NCBI RefSeq assembly: GCF_017591425.1
Contig: NW_024467121.1
Coordinates: 21,712,707-21,776,706 of the forward strand
From: Ochotona curzoniae
Lineage: Eukaryota > Chordata > Mammalia > Lagomorpha > Ochotonidae
Reading direction: 5' to 3'
Length of the DNA stretch: 64,000 nucleotides
Part shown: positions 1 through 11,798 of the stretch, one piece after another
How positions within the stretch are numbered: the stretch's first letter is position 1
Layout: every line of letters begins with the position of its first letter
Notes under the pieces: generated by a model
Database searches by the model: none
What the model was told of the DNA's origin: nothing
Seen by the model: the letters and a program-made list of their open reading frames with translations, nothing else
Program-made: the position numbers and the translations under genes

Positions 1-974
1 GTGTCACATGATAATCAGTTTGTTGCCATAGAGGAGCAGCTGGGTGGATGGAATGGCTGATTTTTACTGTCCTTATATACCAATTTAGAAATTGTTTATT
101 TCACAAGCAACCATGGTAAGGAATAATTGTTTCAAAATAAAAATCAAATTAAATGTACTCTGAGGAAGTAACTTGCCTATTGGATCAAGACAGACTGTCT
201 GGCTTTCACCTCTTGTTCTTGGCTCACCAGTTCCATAAAATAAAGTAGATTAAACCTGATGGTAAAAAATTTTCATAGATCTGTTATTGTTTTGGGGTTA
301 AGAAGGTTTAAAACTTGAATAAAGCATTCAAGAAAAGAAAATGAAGAATTCTTTTGTTACTTTAATGACTTAAAAATTACACGTTTCTTTGTAATTTCTT
401 TGAGATAGCCTGAAAAAAGTTTGAAAAGTGACATTAGGGTATTTTTGGAATTTACTGTTGACTTTTAAAATGTAAGGCAAGTATTATATGTGTAAATGAA
501 CACATATGGCTAACATATTTAATGTTTTTGGAAAGTATATAATACAATCTTTAGACAGCTTCCCTTACAGTGGTAATTATAAAGAAATACGAATGAAATA
601 ATCCAAGTAATGAACATTATTTTCCTTTTAAACATAAAGTTTAGAACATTATAGATGGATGTACATACATTTATAAGTGAAATTAAGCATTACAGGAAAA
701 TATGAAATTTTTTAAGGAGAAAATGCTTCTAAATGATCAACCTTAACTAATTAAATGTTCAAGTAATAGGCTTATTCTAAATGCATAAAATATTTTCTCC
801 TAAAGTTCATTACTATTGTTTAACTTTTGCAGGACTTTCATATTAACATAGTAATTCATTGCATATGCAAAATACCTGGAAACTCTTGTCATTTCTAGTA
901 GGCTTTTGACTTCGGTCATTGTCAATTTAGTAAAGTCCTAATATTTGAAATACATGAATTTTAAAGGTCTTACT
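1..974. other. AT-rich stretch, nothing assigned
   Basis: No splice-flanked open frame, RNA gene or repeat that I can name is visible. Composition is AT-rich with short A and T runs. It may be unique intronic or intergenic DNA or very old decayed repeats. Confidence 0.4.
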
Positions 975-1266
975 TATCTTCATTTTATTTGACAGACAAA
1001 ATGAAATGTTCCATTTACTAGTTTACTCCAAATGTTTGCAACAGCCATGACTGGGCCAGCCTGAAACCAGGAGCCAGTTGCATCTGTGCCTTCCATGTCA
1101 GTGGAAGGGAGCCAAAAACATGGACCATCTACTACTACCTGCCAGGATGCTTATTAGCGAAAAGTTGTACCAAAAATGCAGGAACGGAGACTCAAACCAG
1201 GCATTGAGATAGGGAAAATGGGTGCTACAAGGACTGACTTAACTACTGTGCCAACCACCTGCCCCT
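975..1266 (-). mobile_element. Old CSINE copy
   Basis: Read on the minus strand it follows the family order: tRNA-like head near 1240-1266 (plus-strand text AACTACTGTGCCAACC), GC-rich middle (GGGCCAGCCTGAAACCAGGA near 1053), then a decayed tail near 980. It is heavily diverged. It faces the next copy head to head, only about 17 bp away, so the pair is an inverted repeat. Confidence 0.75.
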
Positions 1267-1283
1267 GAAGTTTGCTTAGTAGG

Positions 1284-1672
1284 AGCTGGCATTGAGGTAC
1301 AGTAGGTTAAACTGCCTCCTGTGATGCCGACATCCAATACATGTTCTGGTTTGAATGTTGGTTACTCTACTTCTGGTTCAGCTCCCTCCTCTTGTGCCTA
1401 GGAAAGCAGTGGAAGTGGTTCAAGTGCTTCAGCCCCTGCCACTTGCATGGCAGACCTGGATGGAAATGTAGACTCCTGGCTTCTGTCCGGTCCTGCAATG
1501 GCTGCCATTGTAATTATCTGGCTAGCAACCCAGCAGGTGGAAGATTCTCTCTCTCCTTCTGTCTGTGTATCTTTCTCTTCCCCCTCTCTCCTTTGCCCTT
1601 CTCCCTCTTCTTTTCTTCCTCCCCTCTTTCCCTTCCCCCAGATCTCCCTTTCAAGTAAATATATAAATCTCA
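1284..1672 (+). mobile_element. CSINE with expanded pyrimidine tract
   Basis: The tRNA-like head (GCTGGCATTGAGGTACAGTA) starts near 1285, the core is CTTGTGCCTAGGAAAGCAGT, and the tail is CTTTCAAGTAAATATATAAATC. The CT-rich stretch before the tail (about 1545-1650) is much longer than usual, giving nearly 390 bp in total and two spurious open frames. Confidence 0.8.
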
Positions 1673-2169
1673 AAGAACATACACTTAGTGATATGCAAGA
1701 GATTGATGAATGTAAAGATCATTAACTTTCAGAAATAGGCCTGTCCTTTTCCTTGTCTTCAGTTTACACCTGTATATGAAGTTATGGCATCTGTTTGGGC
1801 GTGTATATGGATAATTTTTCTCAATTGGTTATAAATTGGGGGGAGCGCATTATGTGTTCCTTGTTTGTATTTTAAATAGAAAATACAAAAACAAGTCCAA
1901 TGGTAAGTTCTAAGTATTGGATCTCCCCCGCCCCCCGCACGTCACAACAAAATCACAGTAAAAAGGAAACAAATTTCTACAATGAAACTCTAAGGGACAG
2001 TAGAAGAGTGTAGATACAGTTAGTATTGTTTGATACCTGAAAATAATATAGAAATGTATTTTTTCTGACACCATGTAATTTTAATCATTGAAAGCATATA
2101 TGGGAAGAAGGCAAATGATGTAAGAAAACACCAAGGAAGGACAGAGCAGGCATCAAGTAAAATGGTTTG

Positions 2170-2270
2170 GTTTTAGGACAGCAAGTATTATCTCCACATT
2201 TTGTTGCCAAGACAAATGAGGAAATGGTTGTTACTTCTCATTTGGACATGAAGTAAGACTATGACTACTG
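2170..2270 (-). mobile_element. MIR fragment
   Basis: The piece reading AAGTATTATCTCCACATTTT then ACAAATGAGGAAATGG matches the reverse complement of the ancient mammalian MIR core. It is short and degraded. An apparent splice-like AG/GT around it is part of the repeat. Confidence 0.4.
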
Positions 2271-2279
2271 AAGGAGTGG

Positions 2280-3099
2280 TACAGCCTCTTATGAGAATTT
2301 TTAAAATAAGCTCTTTTTTGGTATAAAGCTTTGTTGAAATCGGTACATGGGTCATATGACCCATTTCTATGGATTCTTTGAGGACCTGTCAGATTGCATT
2401 AAGCCTTGGTGGCCTTGGGTGAGTGTTGGGGCTGTCCCTTCAAGGCTGACAACAACATAAGCCTCAAGGAGTGTAAAAAACTTAGAAAGTTATTGAGTAT
2501 TGGAGGGGAAGTTCTCTGTAGAAGTTCAATGTGGGAAGCCACAAATACCCAGAAATAATTAAACAGAATTTAAATCCTGTTGGTTTTGTTGCAATGGACA
2601 GAAATGCAAGAATATTAGCCTATGTCCAGTACTCAGTGGCTCATTTCTTTGCTTTGTAAGTTTAAAAATATTACTTATATATCAAAGGTTACCCAAGGCA
2701 GACTGCTGTATCTCCCTCACATATTAAAAACTGCAGTATACAAAAAAACAGTAGCTTAGCCTGGAATGTGAGATGTCTTTTCCTTTCATTGTTGGCTGCA
2801 ACGTACTCTGGATGTTATCCTTTGAGTTGGTAATGGTCCTGTGTCATGAAACATGAAGAATCATGGGAGTCTGGCCCAGGCAGTTGCCCCTGCCTGGAGG
2901 TTGGGGAAGTCTGCAACAACAATGCTACTCTAACTTGTCATTGAACGTGGTATACCACAAACTCCCTAATAATTATGTGGGCTTTGGTGTTTTGCATAGT
3001 CCTAATCAAAGATACATATGGGATTGTGCAACACACACCACAAAATTATTTTAACTAAGGCAAGAGATTTATAGTTTTTTTGTTTGTTAGCATTTGGAG
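2280..3099. other. Unassigned stretch
   Basis: No repeat family recognised with confidence. A somewhat GC-richer piece at about 2850-2950 has an inexact inverted repeat (GGCAGTTGCCCCTGCC) but no open frame of note. Possibly a decayed interspersed repeat. Confidence 0.3.
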
Positions 3100-3396
3100 G
3101 GCTGAAATTGTGGTATATCAGAAAAAGTTGCCATCTGCAGTGTTGGCTTTTATGTGAGTGCTAGTCCATGTCCTGGCTATTCTTGTGACCCAGCACCCTG
3201 AAAATGGTCTAGGAAAAGTAGCAGAAGGTGGTGCAGTCATTTTAACCATGTGGGATACTCAGATTAAATCTTGGCTTTGGACTGTCACAGCCCTAGCAAC
3301 AATCTGCAGAATGAACCAGGAAATTTCTCGATCTCTCACTTTCTCGTACTCTGTGTTTCACTCTGTAACTCTTTCAAATAAACAGGTCTTTTAAAA
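3100..3396 (+). mobile_element. Old CSINE copy
   Basis: The head GGCTGAAATTGTGGTATATC corresponds to the family's tRNA-like start. The middle GTGACCCAGCACCCTGAAAA and tail CTCTTTCAAATAAACAGGTC are in the expected order. Many substitutions mark it as an older insertion. Confidence 0.65.
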
Positions 3397-3587
3397 ATTA
3401 TTGAGAGGGGTTAATGCTAGTAAATTAGTTATTTTTATATTTAAAAAATAAAATATACATAATATACCTAATAAAATATGCCTAATGCATATACATATAA
3501 TATACCTAATACATACAAGAACCTTTGATACCCTTTTAGAATGTTACCCTCATGGTAATGTAAGTTCTGTTGGAATTTTATGTTATT

Positions 3588-3759
3588 TATTTTTTTAATT
3601 GTATAAAATTTATTTTTGATAATTTTTACATATTTGATTAGGGTGCAAAAGATCAAGGGCTAGAGGAAAGTGGGTGAGACCATTGTTTTGACATTTTCTT
3701 TTTTCTTTGCTGTGTCTGGGGGAGGGGAGAGATAAGGAGAGAAGCCGCATCTGTTCAAC
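3588..3759 (-). mobile_element. 5'-truncated LINE-like 3' tail
   Basis: This piece shares its 3' end and internal text (TTGATTAGGG, AGGAAAGTGGGTGAGAC, CTGTGTCTGGGGGA, GGAGATAA) with the two long copies at 15547-16854 and 51553-53105. On the minus strand it ends in an A-rich AATAAA-like tail. A common 3' end with variable 5' truncation is the LINE signature. Confidence 0.6.
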
Positions 3760-3773
3760 TTTTAAAAATAAAC

Positions 3774-4096
3774 TGGGAGGGCCCAGGTGGTAGCCTAGTG
3801 GCTAAAGTTCTCACCTTGCATGTGCCAGAATCCCATATGGGTGCCGATTCTAATCCCATAGGCCCCATTTCCCATCCAGCTCACTGCTTGTGGACTGATA
3901 AAGCAGTCAAGGATGGCCCAAAGCCTTGGAACCCTGCACCCGCATCGGAGACCTGGAACAGGTTCCTGGTTCCTGGGTTCGGATTGGCGCAGCACCAGCA
4001 ATGGTGCTCACTTGGGGAGTGAAACATCAGATAGAAGATCTTCCTCTCTGTCTCTCCTCCTCTCTATATATCTCACTTTCCAATAAAAATAAATAT
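3774..4096 (+). mobile_element. Young CSINE with 13-bp TSD
   Basis: Near full length: head GGGCCCAGGTGGTAGCCTAG, middle CTTGTGGACTGATAAAGCAG, tail CCAATAAAAATAAAT. The 13-bp direct repeat TTTTAAAAATAAA flanks it at 3760-3772 and 4097-4109. The left copy overlaps the end of the LINE tail at 3588-3759, so the SINE inserted at its edge and is younger. Confidence 0.9.
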
Positions 4097-4109
4097 TTTT
4101 AAAAATAAA

Positions 4110-6265
4110 ATATAAACAGGGAAATCATTGCTGAAAGGTAGTTTCAAGTTAATGTAAGAAATTTAACACCTGTAATATCTAAAGTTTTTTTCTCAAACAT
4201 TGGAAATGGCTTTTTTCATGGGTTCCCCTGTGGTTTCCTCTTTATTTGGTAGATCTTGGTTAGTTTCAAACAATTTCTTAAGCCAATTTCAGTTTTCCAG
4301 TTTTTTTCTCCATTGGAAAAAAATAAGCACCTAAAATTATTCCCAACTCTGAAAAGGATGATGCATTGTAATTAATCAAATTGTATCATTTATGCATATA
4401 ATAGTACATGTATGAACTTTAAATTGTGCTTGAAATAAGATTTGAATAGGTAACAGATAATTAAAACATAATAAACATATTTCCTAGTATAGATGAGGAA
4501 AACCTGCATATAATTTGAGAGAAATAATTGTTAAATGATTAGAGAAAATACCCAGATTTCTTAGTTTTTATGCTTATTACCATCTCTGTTGATGGAGAAC
4601 AGTTATAACTCGGTTAAACACCTATTTTCTGTTTAGTCTTCATGCCTAACAGAAAGATTAAAGGTATTAGGAAGATTAATGTTTATGTAAGAATCCTTTG
4701 AGATCAAAGATGAAAGTAGCATTTGAAACATGCAATTAATATTCTTGGGGCAGAGTTAGCAGTAAGCTAATCATTTATGCCTGTTGGTGCCTTATATAAC
4801 TCAGTGAGCTCATTCTTTTCCAAGAACCTTTAGGGTTTGCAGTGAAGTTCTAGTCACACTGAACATTGTCTGAAGCACTCAAGGACGTGTGTTCAAGCAC
4901 TACTTGTAACTGTGCAGTAGAAGTGCCAAAACACAAATCAATAGTACGTTCTTGTTGACCATTGGAGGAAAGAACCACAGCCAGATTTAAAGCACATTTC
5001 CCTAGAGTGAGGCCAGAGCTTATTTCAATTCGTGGCTGACATCAGGGTTAGGTTTAGAAAAATGATTCCGTTCTTTCTCCTGTGTCCATTTACTGATGGA
5101 TTTCGAGCTGTCATTTGAAGGATGGGCAAAAAAATCCCTTCTGTATGAGTAGGGTCGTACTGCCTTTCTTCTAAAGCTGTCTCTCCTTTTTGTACAACTT
5201 GACTACTCATGCAAACACTTTTATGTTGGCCAGTTTGTCATTCATGTACATCTTTGCAGAATTTTTCCATATCTTGCCTATTCTGTTTTAATACTTTGTC
5301 AATTTGTGGTTTGAGCTTAGATTTGAAGCAGTTACACCTTTAATAATACTTATAATTCCTTATTCATCAACAATACAGTGAGAAATGAACTCTGTTAGGG
5401 CTGCCCCTGTGGTATCAAGGGAAATAGAGGAGAAACAATGGAGAATTTAAAAAAAAAAAAAAAACCTGCCTTCTAATTTCAACCACTGGGAAAATGTCTA
5501 TACATTTGCCTCATTCCTCCCTGTGTAAGTACCCCTATCTAACTCAGAAACTCCAGTTCCAGGCAGTAGTTAGAGAGTGCAAAAATGGTGTGATTGTGTG
5601 TGGAAGGCTTTTGAGGTAGAGACAGTTTGAGGTGTCAAATTGGCTTCTGTTTTGCTACTGCTGTACAATCAAAGGGAATCTTTCCAATAGTCTTATTAGT
5701 GAAGATGCCAGAACTAGTCTCATGAGTACCCACAAGAAATAGGGTGAAAATTATGAATGGGTGAAATGGAATTACTTTGGGAGATAAAGATTTCAAATGA
5801 GCTCCTCCGATAGTTTGAAGATTTAAATATTTCTTTATGGCAATCTGAATTTAAGTGATTTTAGGTGCTGTAAATGATTCTGTACGAAAATATCAATGGG
5901 TTAGAGCCTTACGAAAAAATTTGTCTGACTCTAAAGTTTATAATGAAAATAAACACTAGTGATTATAAGAACATAAATTCTCATTCATAGAAAAGCAGAT
6001 TATTAACTGTCTTCCTGTGCCTAATGTATTGATTATAGGATAAACGATATGCAGGGAATGTGGTCTTCGTGAATTGAAGTTTGAAATGTCAGGTGATTAC
6101 TCAATAGTAAAAAATCAAGTCTCTGAAACTGAAACTGTGGTTAAAACTTATACATAATATGTAAATTCATGTAAATACACATTAGTCATAGAAATGTAAC
6201 TTCATCTTTAGAAATTAAAATTTTTCTGTAATTATTCAAATGCAATATGATAGAAGAAGTATGTT
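4110..6265. other. Unassigned stretch, no gene seen
   Basis: About 2.1 kb with no recognisable SINE, LINE or exon. It holds an 18-nt or longer A run near 5448 and a few weak ORFs without splice context. Probably unique non-coding DNA or very old repeats. Confidence 0.4.
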
Positions 6266-6277
6266 CTGATCGGCATG

Positions 6278-6630
6278 CTTTCCTTAAGATTTATTTATTT
6301 TTATTGAAGTCAGATATATGTGTGTGTATATATATATATACACATACATACAGGGGAGGAGAGACAGAAATATCTTCCATCTGGTGATTCACTCCCGAAG
6401 TGAGCACAGTGGATGGTGCTGCGCCAGTCTGAAGCCAGGAGCCAGGAGCTCCTCTGGGTTTCCCACACAGGTGCACGGTCCCAAGGCTTTGGGCCGTCCT
6501 CAACTGCTTTCTTATGACACAAGCAGGGAGCTGGAAGGGAAGTGGATCTGCCTGGATTAGAACCAGTGCCATATGGAATCCTGGCACATTCAAGGTGAGG
6601 ACTTTAGCCGCTAGGCCATGGCACTGGGCC
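6278..6630 (-). mobile_element. CSINE with TSD and internal TG/TA expansion
   Basis: Full-length minus-strand copy from AAGATTTATTTATTTTTATTG to GCACTGGGCC. The direct repeat CTGATCGGCATG lies at 6266-6277 and 6631-6642, with further imperfect matching on each side. The usual tail-proximal AGAGAGG stretch has become an alternating TG/TA run at about 6319-6349. Confidence 0.88.
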
Positions 6631-6747
6631 CTGATCGGCATGTTTTTCAAACACTTGGGATATTGTACTGAGAACCATTATAAACAACAGTCAGTGTTCT
6701 CTGTGATAAATGTCTTATTAGACTACCTTATAGAATTACTTACTATA

Positions 6748-7062
6748 AAAAGTTTTATTCATTTTGTTGGAAAGGCGGATGTACAGATAGGAGATACAGA
6801 GAGAAAGATCCTCCATCTGCTGATTAACTCCTCAAGTGGCTGCAACAACCAGAGCTGAGCTGATATGGAGCCCAGAGCCTCTTCTGGGTCTTCCGTGTGA
6901 ATGCAGCATCCCAAAGCTTTGCGCCATCTTCTATTGCTTTCCCAGGCCACAGGCAAGGAGCTAGATGGGAGTGGAGTAAGTATGATAAAAACCAGTGCCC
7001 ATTTTGGATCCCAATGTATGCAATTGGTGACTTTTAGCCACTAGCCTACTGCACTGGGCCCA
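6748..7062 (-). mobile_element. CSINE copy
   Basis: Complete on the minus strand: tail TTTTATTCATTTTGTTGGAA, CT-rich complement AGAGAAAGATCCTCCATCTG, middle TTTCCCAGGCCACAGGCAAG, head CACTAGCCTACTGCACTGGG. Moderately diverged; no clear TSD. Confidence 0.85.
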
Positions 7063-7279
7063 GAATTCCTTTTATTTATTTTTTAAAAGAATGAATAAAA
7101 AAAGAATGAGACCCTGAAGAGCATGTTGGTGTTTGTGCATGTGCTTCTGTGTGTGTGTGTGTGTCTATCTTCAAGTGCCTTTTCTTGGCTATGCTTCTGT
7201 GGCACACATTTCATGTGGAATCATTTCATGATTCCCTGCCTGAAACTGGAACAATCTGTGGAGGTTTTAGAAACTAAGT

Positions 7280-7581
7280 CAGCCTGGCACAGTGGCGAGT
7301 GTCTAAATCCTCACCTTGCATGCACAGATAACCCGTAAGAGCGCTGGTTTGTTCCCACCTGCTCCACTTCCCATCCAGCTCCCTGCTTGTGGCCTGGGAA
7401 AGCAGTCAGGGTGGCCCAAAGCCTTGGGGTCCTGCACCTGTGTGGGAGACCTGGAAGAAGGTTCTGCCTCTGGTTGGTGGCCACTTAATGGGGGTGAACC
7501 AGCAAATGGAAGATCTTTCTCTGTCTCACCTTCTCTTTGTAAATCTGCGTTTCCAATAAAAAAACAAATCTTTTAAAAAAA
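7280..7581 (+). mobile_element. CSINE copy
   Basis: Head AGCCTGGCACAGTGGCGAGT, middle CTTGTGGCCTGGGAAAGCAG, tail CCAATAAAAAAACAAATC. A short direct repeat AAACTAAG occurs before the head and after the A-rich tail, a plausible TSD. A (GT)n run of about 16 bp lies upstream near 7149. Confidence 0.85.
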
Positions 7582-7702
7582 AACTAAGCCAATTTATGGA
7601 ACAGGTGCATAGAAAAACAGGATAGCATTTAGAAACAGTTGGCTCATTTTTCTTCCTTTCTCATCAGTGAGATCTGAATTATCCTATCAAACTTTGTTAG
7701 AA

Positions 7703-7995
7703 GGACTTGGCATGAAAGCCTAGTGGCTAGTCCTTGCCTTGGGTCCACTGGGATCCCATATGGGTGCTGGTTCATGTACTGCTCTACTTCCCATCCAGCT
7801 TCCTGCTTGCAGCCTGTGAAAGCTGAAGAGATAGCGCAAAGCCTTGTGACCCTGTCCCTCGCGGGAGACCCAATGAAGTTCCTAGCTCCTGGTCAGCTCA
7901 GTTCCCGCCATGGTGGCCACTTGGGGAGTGAATCAGTAGAGAGTTATTTTTTTTCTGTCTGTATATATGCCTTTCCAATAAAATAAAATAAAATA
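7703..7995 (+). mobile_element. CSINE copy
   Basis: Follows the family from GGACTTGGCATGAAAGCCTA through CATATGGGTGCTGG and GTGGCCACTTGGGGAGTG to CCTTTCCAATAAAATAAAAT. The tail is an AAAAT-type simple repeat. Confidence 0.85.
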
Positions 7996-8059
7996 ATTCA
8001 TTATATTTTATTTTAATTTTGGAAGAAAACTTTGAACACACAGACATCATACTTCCTTT

Positions 8060-8331
8060 TCTTTCTTTTTTTTTTTTTTTAGAACTTTTAAAATTGAAAG
8101 ACAGAGGTACAGATTGAAAGGTGGGGCAGGGAGAGATTGAGTGTTTTGAATTGTAACAGCAGCAGCAGCTGCCAGGCAAAAACCAATAGCAAGCCATCTT
8201 CTGCTCTCCTGAACACAGTAGCAGGGACCTGGATTGGAAGTGAATCGTCTGGGACCTGAACTGGCACTCATGTGGAATGCTAGCAAGTACAACCTATGGC
8301 TTACCCCATTGCACCACTGCATTAGCCCCTG
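8060..8331 (-). mobile_element. Old CSINE copy
   Basis: A T run near 8063-8080 is the tail complement, followed by a (CAG)n-like piece at about 8157-8170 and the family middle TAGCAGGGACCTGGATTGGA. The head ends near TTAGCCCC. More diverged than the copies at 7280 and 7703. Confidence 0.7.
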
Positions 8332-10515
8332 CTGTTTTATTTTTCTGAATTTAGATTTAAACATTTATTTGCTGAGAATTTCTTTGGTTAAAGCGAGAAG
8401 GTGCTTTAACAGTTGGAGAAATACGGAGAATGGGGCTTTATGTTGAATCTAAAGTAAGCCCCATCAGTGGCACAGTTCTACTTTGCAAATTGTTTTCTTT
8501 GCTTGGCAGTCATAAAAATCAATATGTGCAAGCAGGTGCTATCATGCTATATTTACATGTAGAGTTGCTAGGTAAAAGGATTTTAGAATACTTTCTTTGG
8601 GAGAAAACTGTCAGATATCACATAAATCTACCTAAACTTCTTTTTCCTATTGCTTATATAAGCTGACCTTTTTTCCTTGGCATTGCTTTCCTGTTGTTTG
8701 AACAGGAGGGAAACAACCTTTTTTGTCCAAAGGAGAAATTAAGAATGCTTTCTTTTATTCACTCAGCTAATGTTAGTAACTGATTGACATGCACTAAATA
8801 TGCAAGAACCCATGGGTAGAGATACGATTAAGGACAATAGTGTTGTGAGCTTCAGAATGCTTATAGTCCAATGGGAAAAGGATGCTGGGCAAGGGATAAA
8901 AACAACCATGACAGACTTACATTCAGCATGCCAGGATGGATGTAGGAAGAAGCCGATGGATTTGTAGATTTGACAGCAGGAATTTGAGGACACTTCTGGC
9001 CAAGTGAGACAAAGGAGTGTTCATCTATTGGAAATTGTAGGCCACAAAGGATCTTGGATGCAAAGACAGCAAGTCCAGCAGTCATTAGAGAATGAGGACG
9101 GTACTAGGAAAAGACCCTGTACAGAACAGTTGAGAGAGGTGTCCTTGAGTGTGTAGTCGTCCTGAGCTTTGGTACTGTGCTCTGCCCCTAGTTTTGTTCC
9201 CTGTAGAATGGGAACAGATGGATCATCTTTTGAGAAATGTTCACTCTGTAGAGTACTAGTACTCTCAGTTTTTGATTGTGTTCCAGAAAATAAGCAGGAG
9301 ATCCGTTGTTACAAACATTTGGTTAAAAACGAATTTTGTTTATTTGGTAATTTAGTAGGCAAAAAAAAAAAATGGAGTAAAATAGACATTATGAGTAGCA
9401 TAGAAAGCACTACCTGTTATAATATTTCTGCCTCCTTAGCTTTTTGGGGGTGGAGCTGGATATGGTTTTGGTTTTGTGTGACTTCTGATGCTTTTTGGGT
9501 GAACTTTAATCCTAAGTGTGTTGATCCTAGCCTAGGAGGTGGGGGTTGGCCTGCAACTTTGTTGGACTTTTCCTTGAGGCCGTAACTAGAAAAAGCTTAG
9601 GAGAGTTTGTCAGAATTAGCCATTGTTACCTAGGTCAGTCATAAACTTGAGCAGCTTCAGCTCCAGACATCAATGTATTAACAGAAATTTCAAGTTATGT
9701 GCAGTTGTTCTCATCGGTTGAAATTAACTTTAAAAATTAGCATTTGAGAATCTGAGGTTACATATATGCTATGAATGAACTTTAATTAAATTTTATGTGT
9801 ATTTCTTGATATTCTGCAACAACTTTACTTATTTTGTACATGCATATAGTCATATTTATTTATGTAAAATTAAACCTCCTGTCAATGCATAAATACAGGT
9901 TACTGCCACAGCATAAAGTATGATTAGAAGTTGATGAAACTGAGGAATTTGCATGCATTTTGGTTACATGCATTTTGTTCCAAATATGAATATGCAAAAT
10001 TATCTTTGCCTTGAAAATATGCCTATATAAACTGCCTGATGTTCATAGATCCTAATAACAAAAAAGAAAGTAAAGAGAAGCTAACAGTTGGTGCTTTTGG
10101 CGCTACCACTATCCTGTGCTTCAGCCAGGTGAAGGAAGGATCAGAGTTCCTTGCTGCCTTCATGGAGTAAAATCACACTCCTTGTGGAGAGCTGGATAAA
10201 TGGACATAGAACTTCTGCTCTGTCTCAGTTCTTCTGTGTTCGAATGTTGTGACTCCATTCATCATGAGATATCCAGCTTGCAGGCTGATTTAGGTCCCAG
10301 AGCTGGAGTTTATGGGCCTGTTAACTCATTTTGTTCTCCTTGTCTCAGGGGCTAACCTGTTTTACTGCCTTTCTTGCTGCACTTAAAAAAAAAAAGTATG
10401 ATTCTCTCATGTCCCTGTGTTTACCACTCAGCTTTGTTGCCATGGCTTTCAGATGTGTGTATGTTGCGATAAACCTCATGGTGACCTCATGATATCCTGG
10501 AGCTGTATGTTTTCT
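8332..10515. other. Unassigned stretch with old-repeat flavour
   Basis: No gene recognised. Around 8780-9120 the text resembles an ancient mammalian interspersed repeat (GCTTATAGTCCAATGGGAAA), but I cannot fix the family. The 138-codon open frame at 9169-9585 has low-complexity, Trp/Phe-rich composition and no splice context or known motif, so I treat it as chance. Confidence 0.3.
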
Positions 10516-10525
10516 TGCAGACTGA

Positions 10526-10759
10526 CCTAGGCAAGTTTGTAAGCAGTTGTTTGAAGATTCATCTGAGATCTCTAAGGAGGTGGATGAGATATGAATCTAT
10601 TCTCAGCTGCAAGCACAGTTTCAGGAAGTGTGCCATGATGAAAATGAACCTCAGACTGGCTCAGACCACATACAAACGTTCATTAACAAGGAGATACTGT
10701 CATATCACCTACTCTGTAATCCTACTGACTCTAGCTCTTTGTCCTTTCTGATATTCTAG
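10526..10759 (+). pseudogene. Coding-like frame with one internal stop
   Basis: After a strong acceptor-like tract ending in CAG at 10520, one frame runs 77 codons with a single TGA at 10592-10594 and ends at TAG 10757-10759. The peptide text is acidic and hydrophilic (for example KQLFEDSSEISKEVDE and QLQAQFQEVCHDENE) and could be coiled-coil. I do not recognise the parent protein. It could be a decayed exon or processed pseudogene, or a chance frame. No poly-A tail or TSD was found, and a chance run of this length is not rare in 64 kb. Confidence 0.18.
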
Positions 10760-11199
10760 CAAGGACTTTTTATGGAAAGCCTTACTTGAAACAGGTGCGA
10801 TAGCTTCGGGATTCAGCTAACTCAGTTTCAGTTGGCTGAGAAAGATTCATCATAGGAAAAAATCATTTCTATTATAATGTAAATGAACAAACTCCTTAAG
10901 GTTGATCAAATACTTGATAATTACTGGTCATGGATTTAAGAATAAGGGTCCTATAAAAAATTAACAACAGAAAGGTATATAAATTTAGTGAAAATTTACA
11001 GTAGAGAGTATGCACTAAGGAAATGAAGACCTGAAAATACTGTATTGTGTACTGGAAAAATAAATACATAGGAACCAAACGTATCCAAGTGCATTTTTTG
11101 TAAAGGTAGAGATATCTTCATAGAAATATATAGGAAGCACATCATGAATTTATTTGCTTAATGAATGAAGGACTCAGCAGGCTGTTAACCCTGAATCTG
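10760..11199. other. Unassigned AT-rich stretch
   Basis: No repeat or gene recognised. It leads into the CSINE cluster beginning near 11200. Confidence 0.35.
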
Positions 11200-11432
11200 A
11201 GTCTTCCATCTGCTGGTTTTCTTCCCAAATGGCTGAACTGAGGTAACCCGAAGTCAGCAGCCAGGAGCTTCTTAAGTCCTATATGAGTGCAGAGACCCAA
11301 TAATTTGGGTTATAATCCACTGCCTTCCCAGGTCATAAGCACGGGACCGGATAGGAAGTGGAGCAGCTGAAATTCAGACCAGTGCCCTTGAGGGATGTCA
11401 GCTCTGTAGATATGCCACTGCATCAGCCTCCT
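11200..11432 (-). mobile_element. CSINE, tail missing or decayed
   Basis: From CTTCCATCTGCTGGTTTTCT through CCTTCCCAGGTCATAAGCAC to ATATGCCACTGCATCAGCCT, in minus orientation. The T-rich tail complement is not evident, so it is truncated or eroded at that side. Confidence 0.7.
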
Positions 11433-11437
11433 GATGT

Positions 11438-11735
11438 TTTTAAAAATTGAAGCTTTATTTATTTGAAAGGGAAGTAGGGAAGCAGAGAGAGGGAGGAAGA
11501 AATTTCCATCGTCTGGTTGACTCCCCAGATGATTGCAGTAGCTGGGCTTGGGCCAAGTTGAAGCTAGAAGGTCCATCCAGGTTGTTCACATGGGTGACAG
11601 GATCTCAGATATCATGGCACTATTTACTGCTTCCCAGACACTTCACCGGAAACTGGATTGGAAGCAGACTCAAACTTGAATCTGGGGTGCATGTGTCCCA
11701 AGTGGTTGCTTAGTGTGCTGTGCCACAATGCTTTG
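11438..11735 (-). mobile_element. CSINE copy
   Basis: Starts directly after the previous copy, in the same orientation: tail AAGCTTTATTTATTTGAAAG, middle CTTCCCAGACACTTCACCGG, head GTGTGCTGTGCCACAATGCT. Diverged. Confidence 0.75.
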
Positions 11736-11798
11736 TTCTGTGGGTTACAATCTATCTGTTACAGTTATTTACTTCCTATGGATAGAAATTACAAGTTA

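Noticed and set aside
1897..1910. Splice donor ATG|GTAAGT with a 23-nt micro-exon upstream
   Set aside because: No coding meaning in any frame and no second supporting exon; strong donor-like strings are expected by chance.
2200..2270. Short exon TNEEMVVTSHLDMK with AG/GT borders
   Set aside because: The text is a MIR fragment; the splice-like borders are part of that repeat.
3774..3850. tRNA gene
   Set aside because: Box A- and box B-like motifs are present because the SINE head is tRNA-derived; the cloverleaf is not intact and the rest of the SINE follows.
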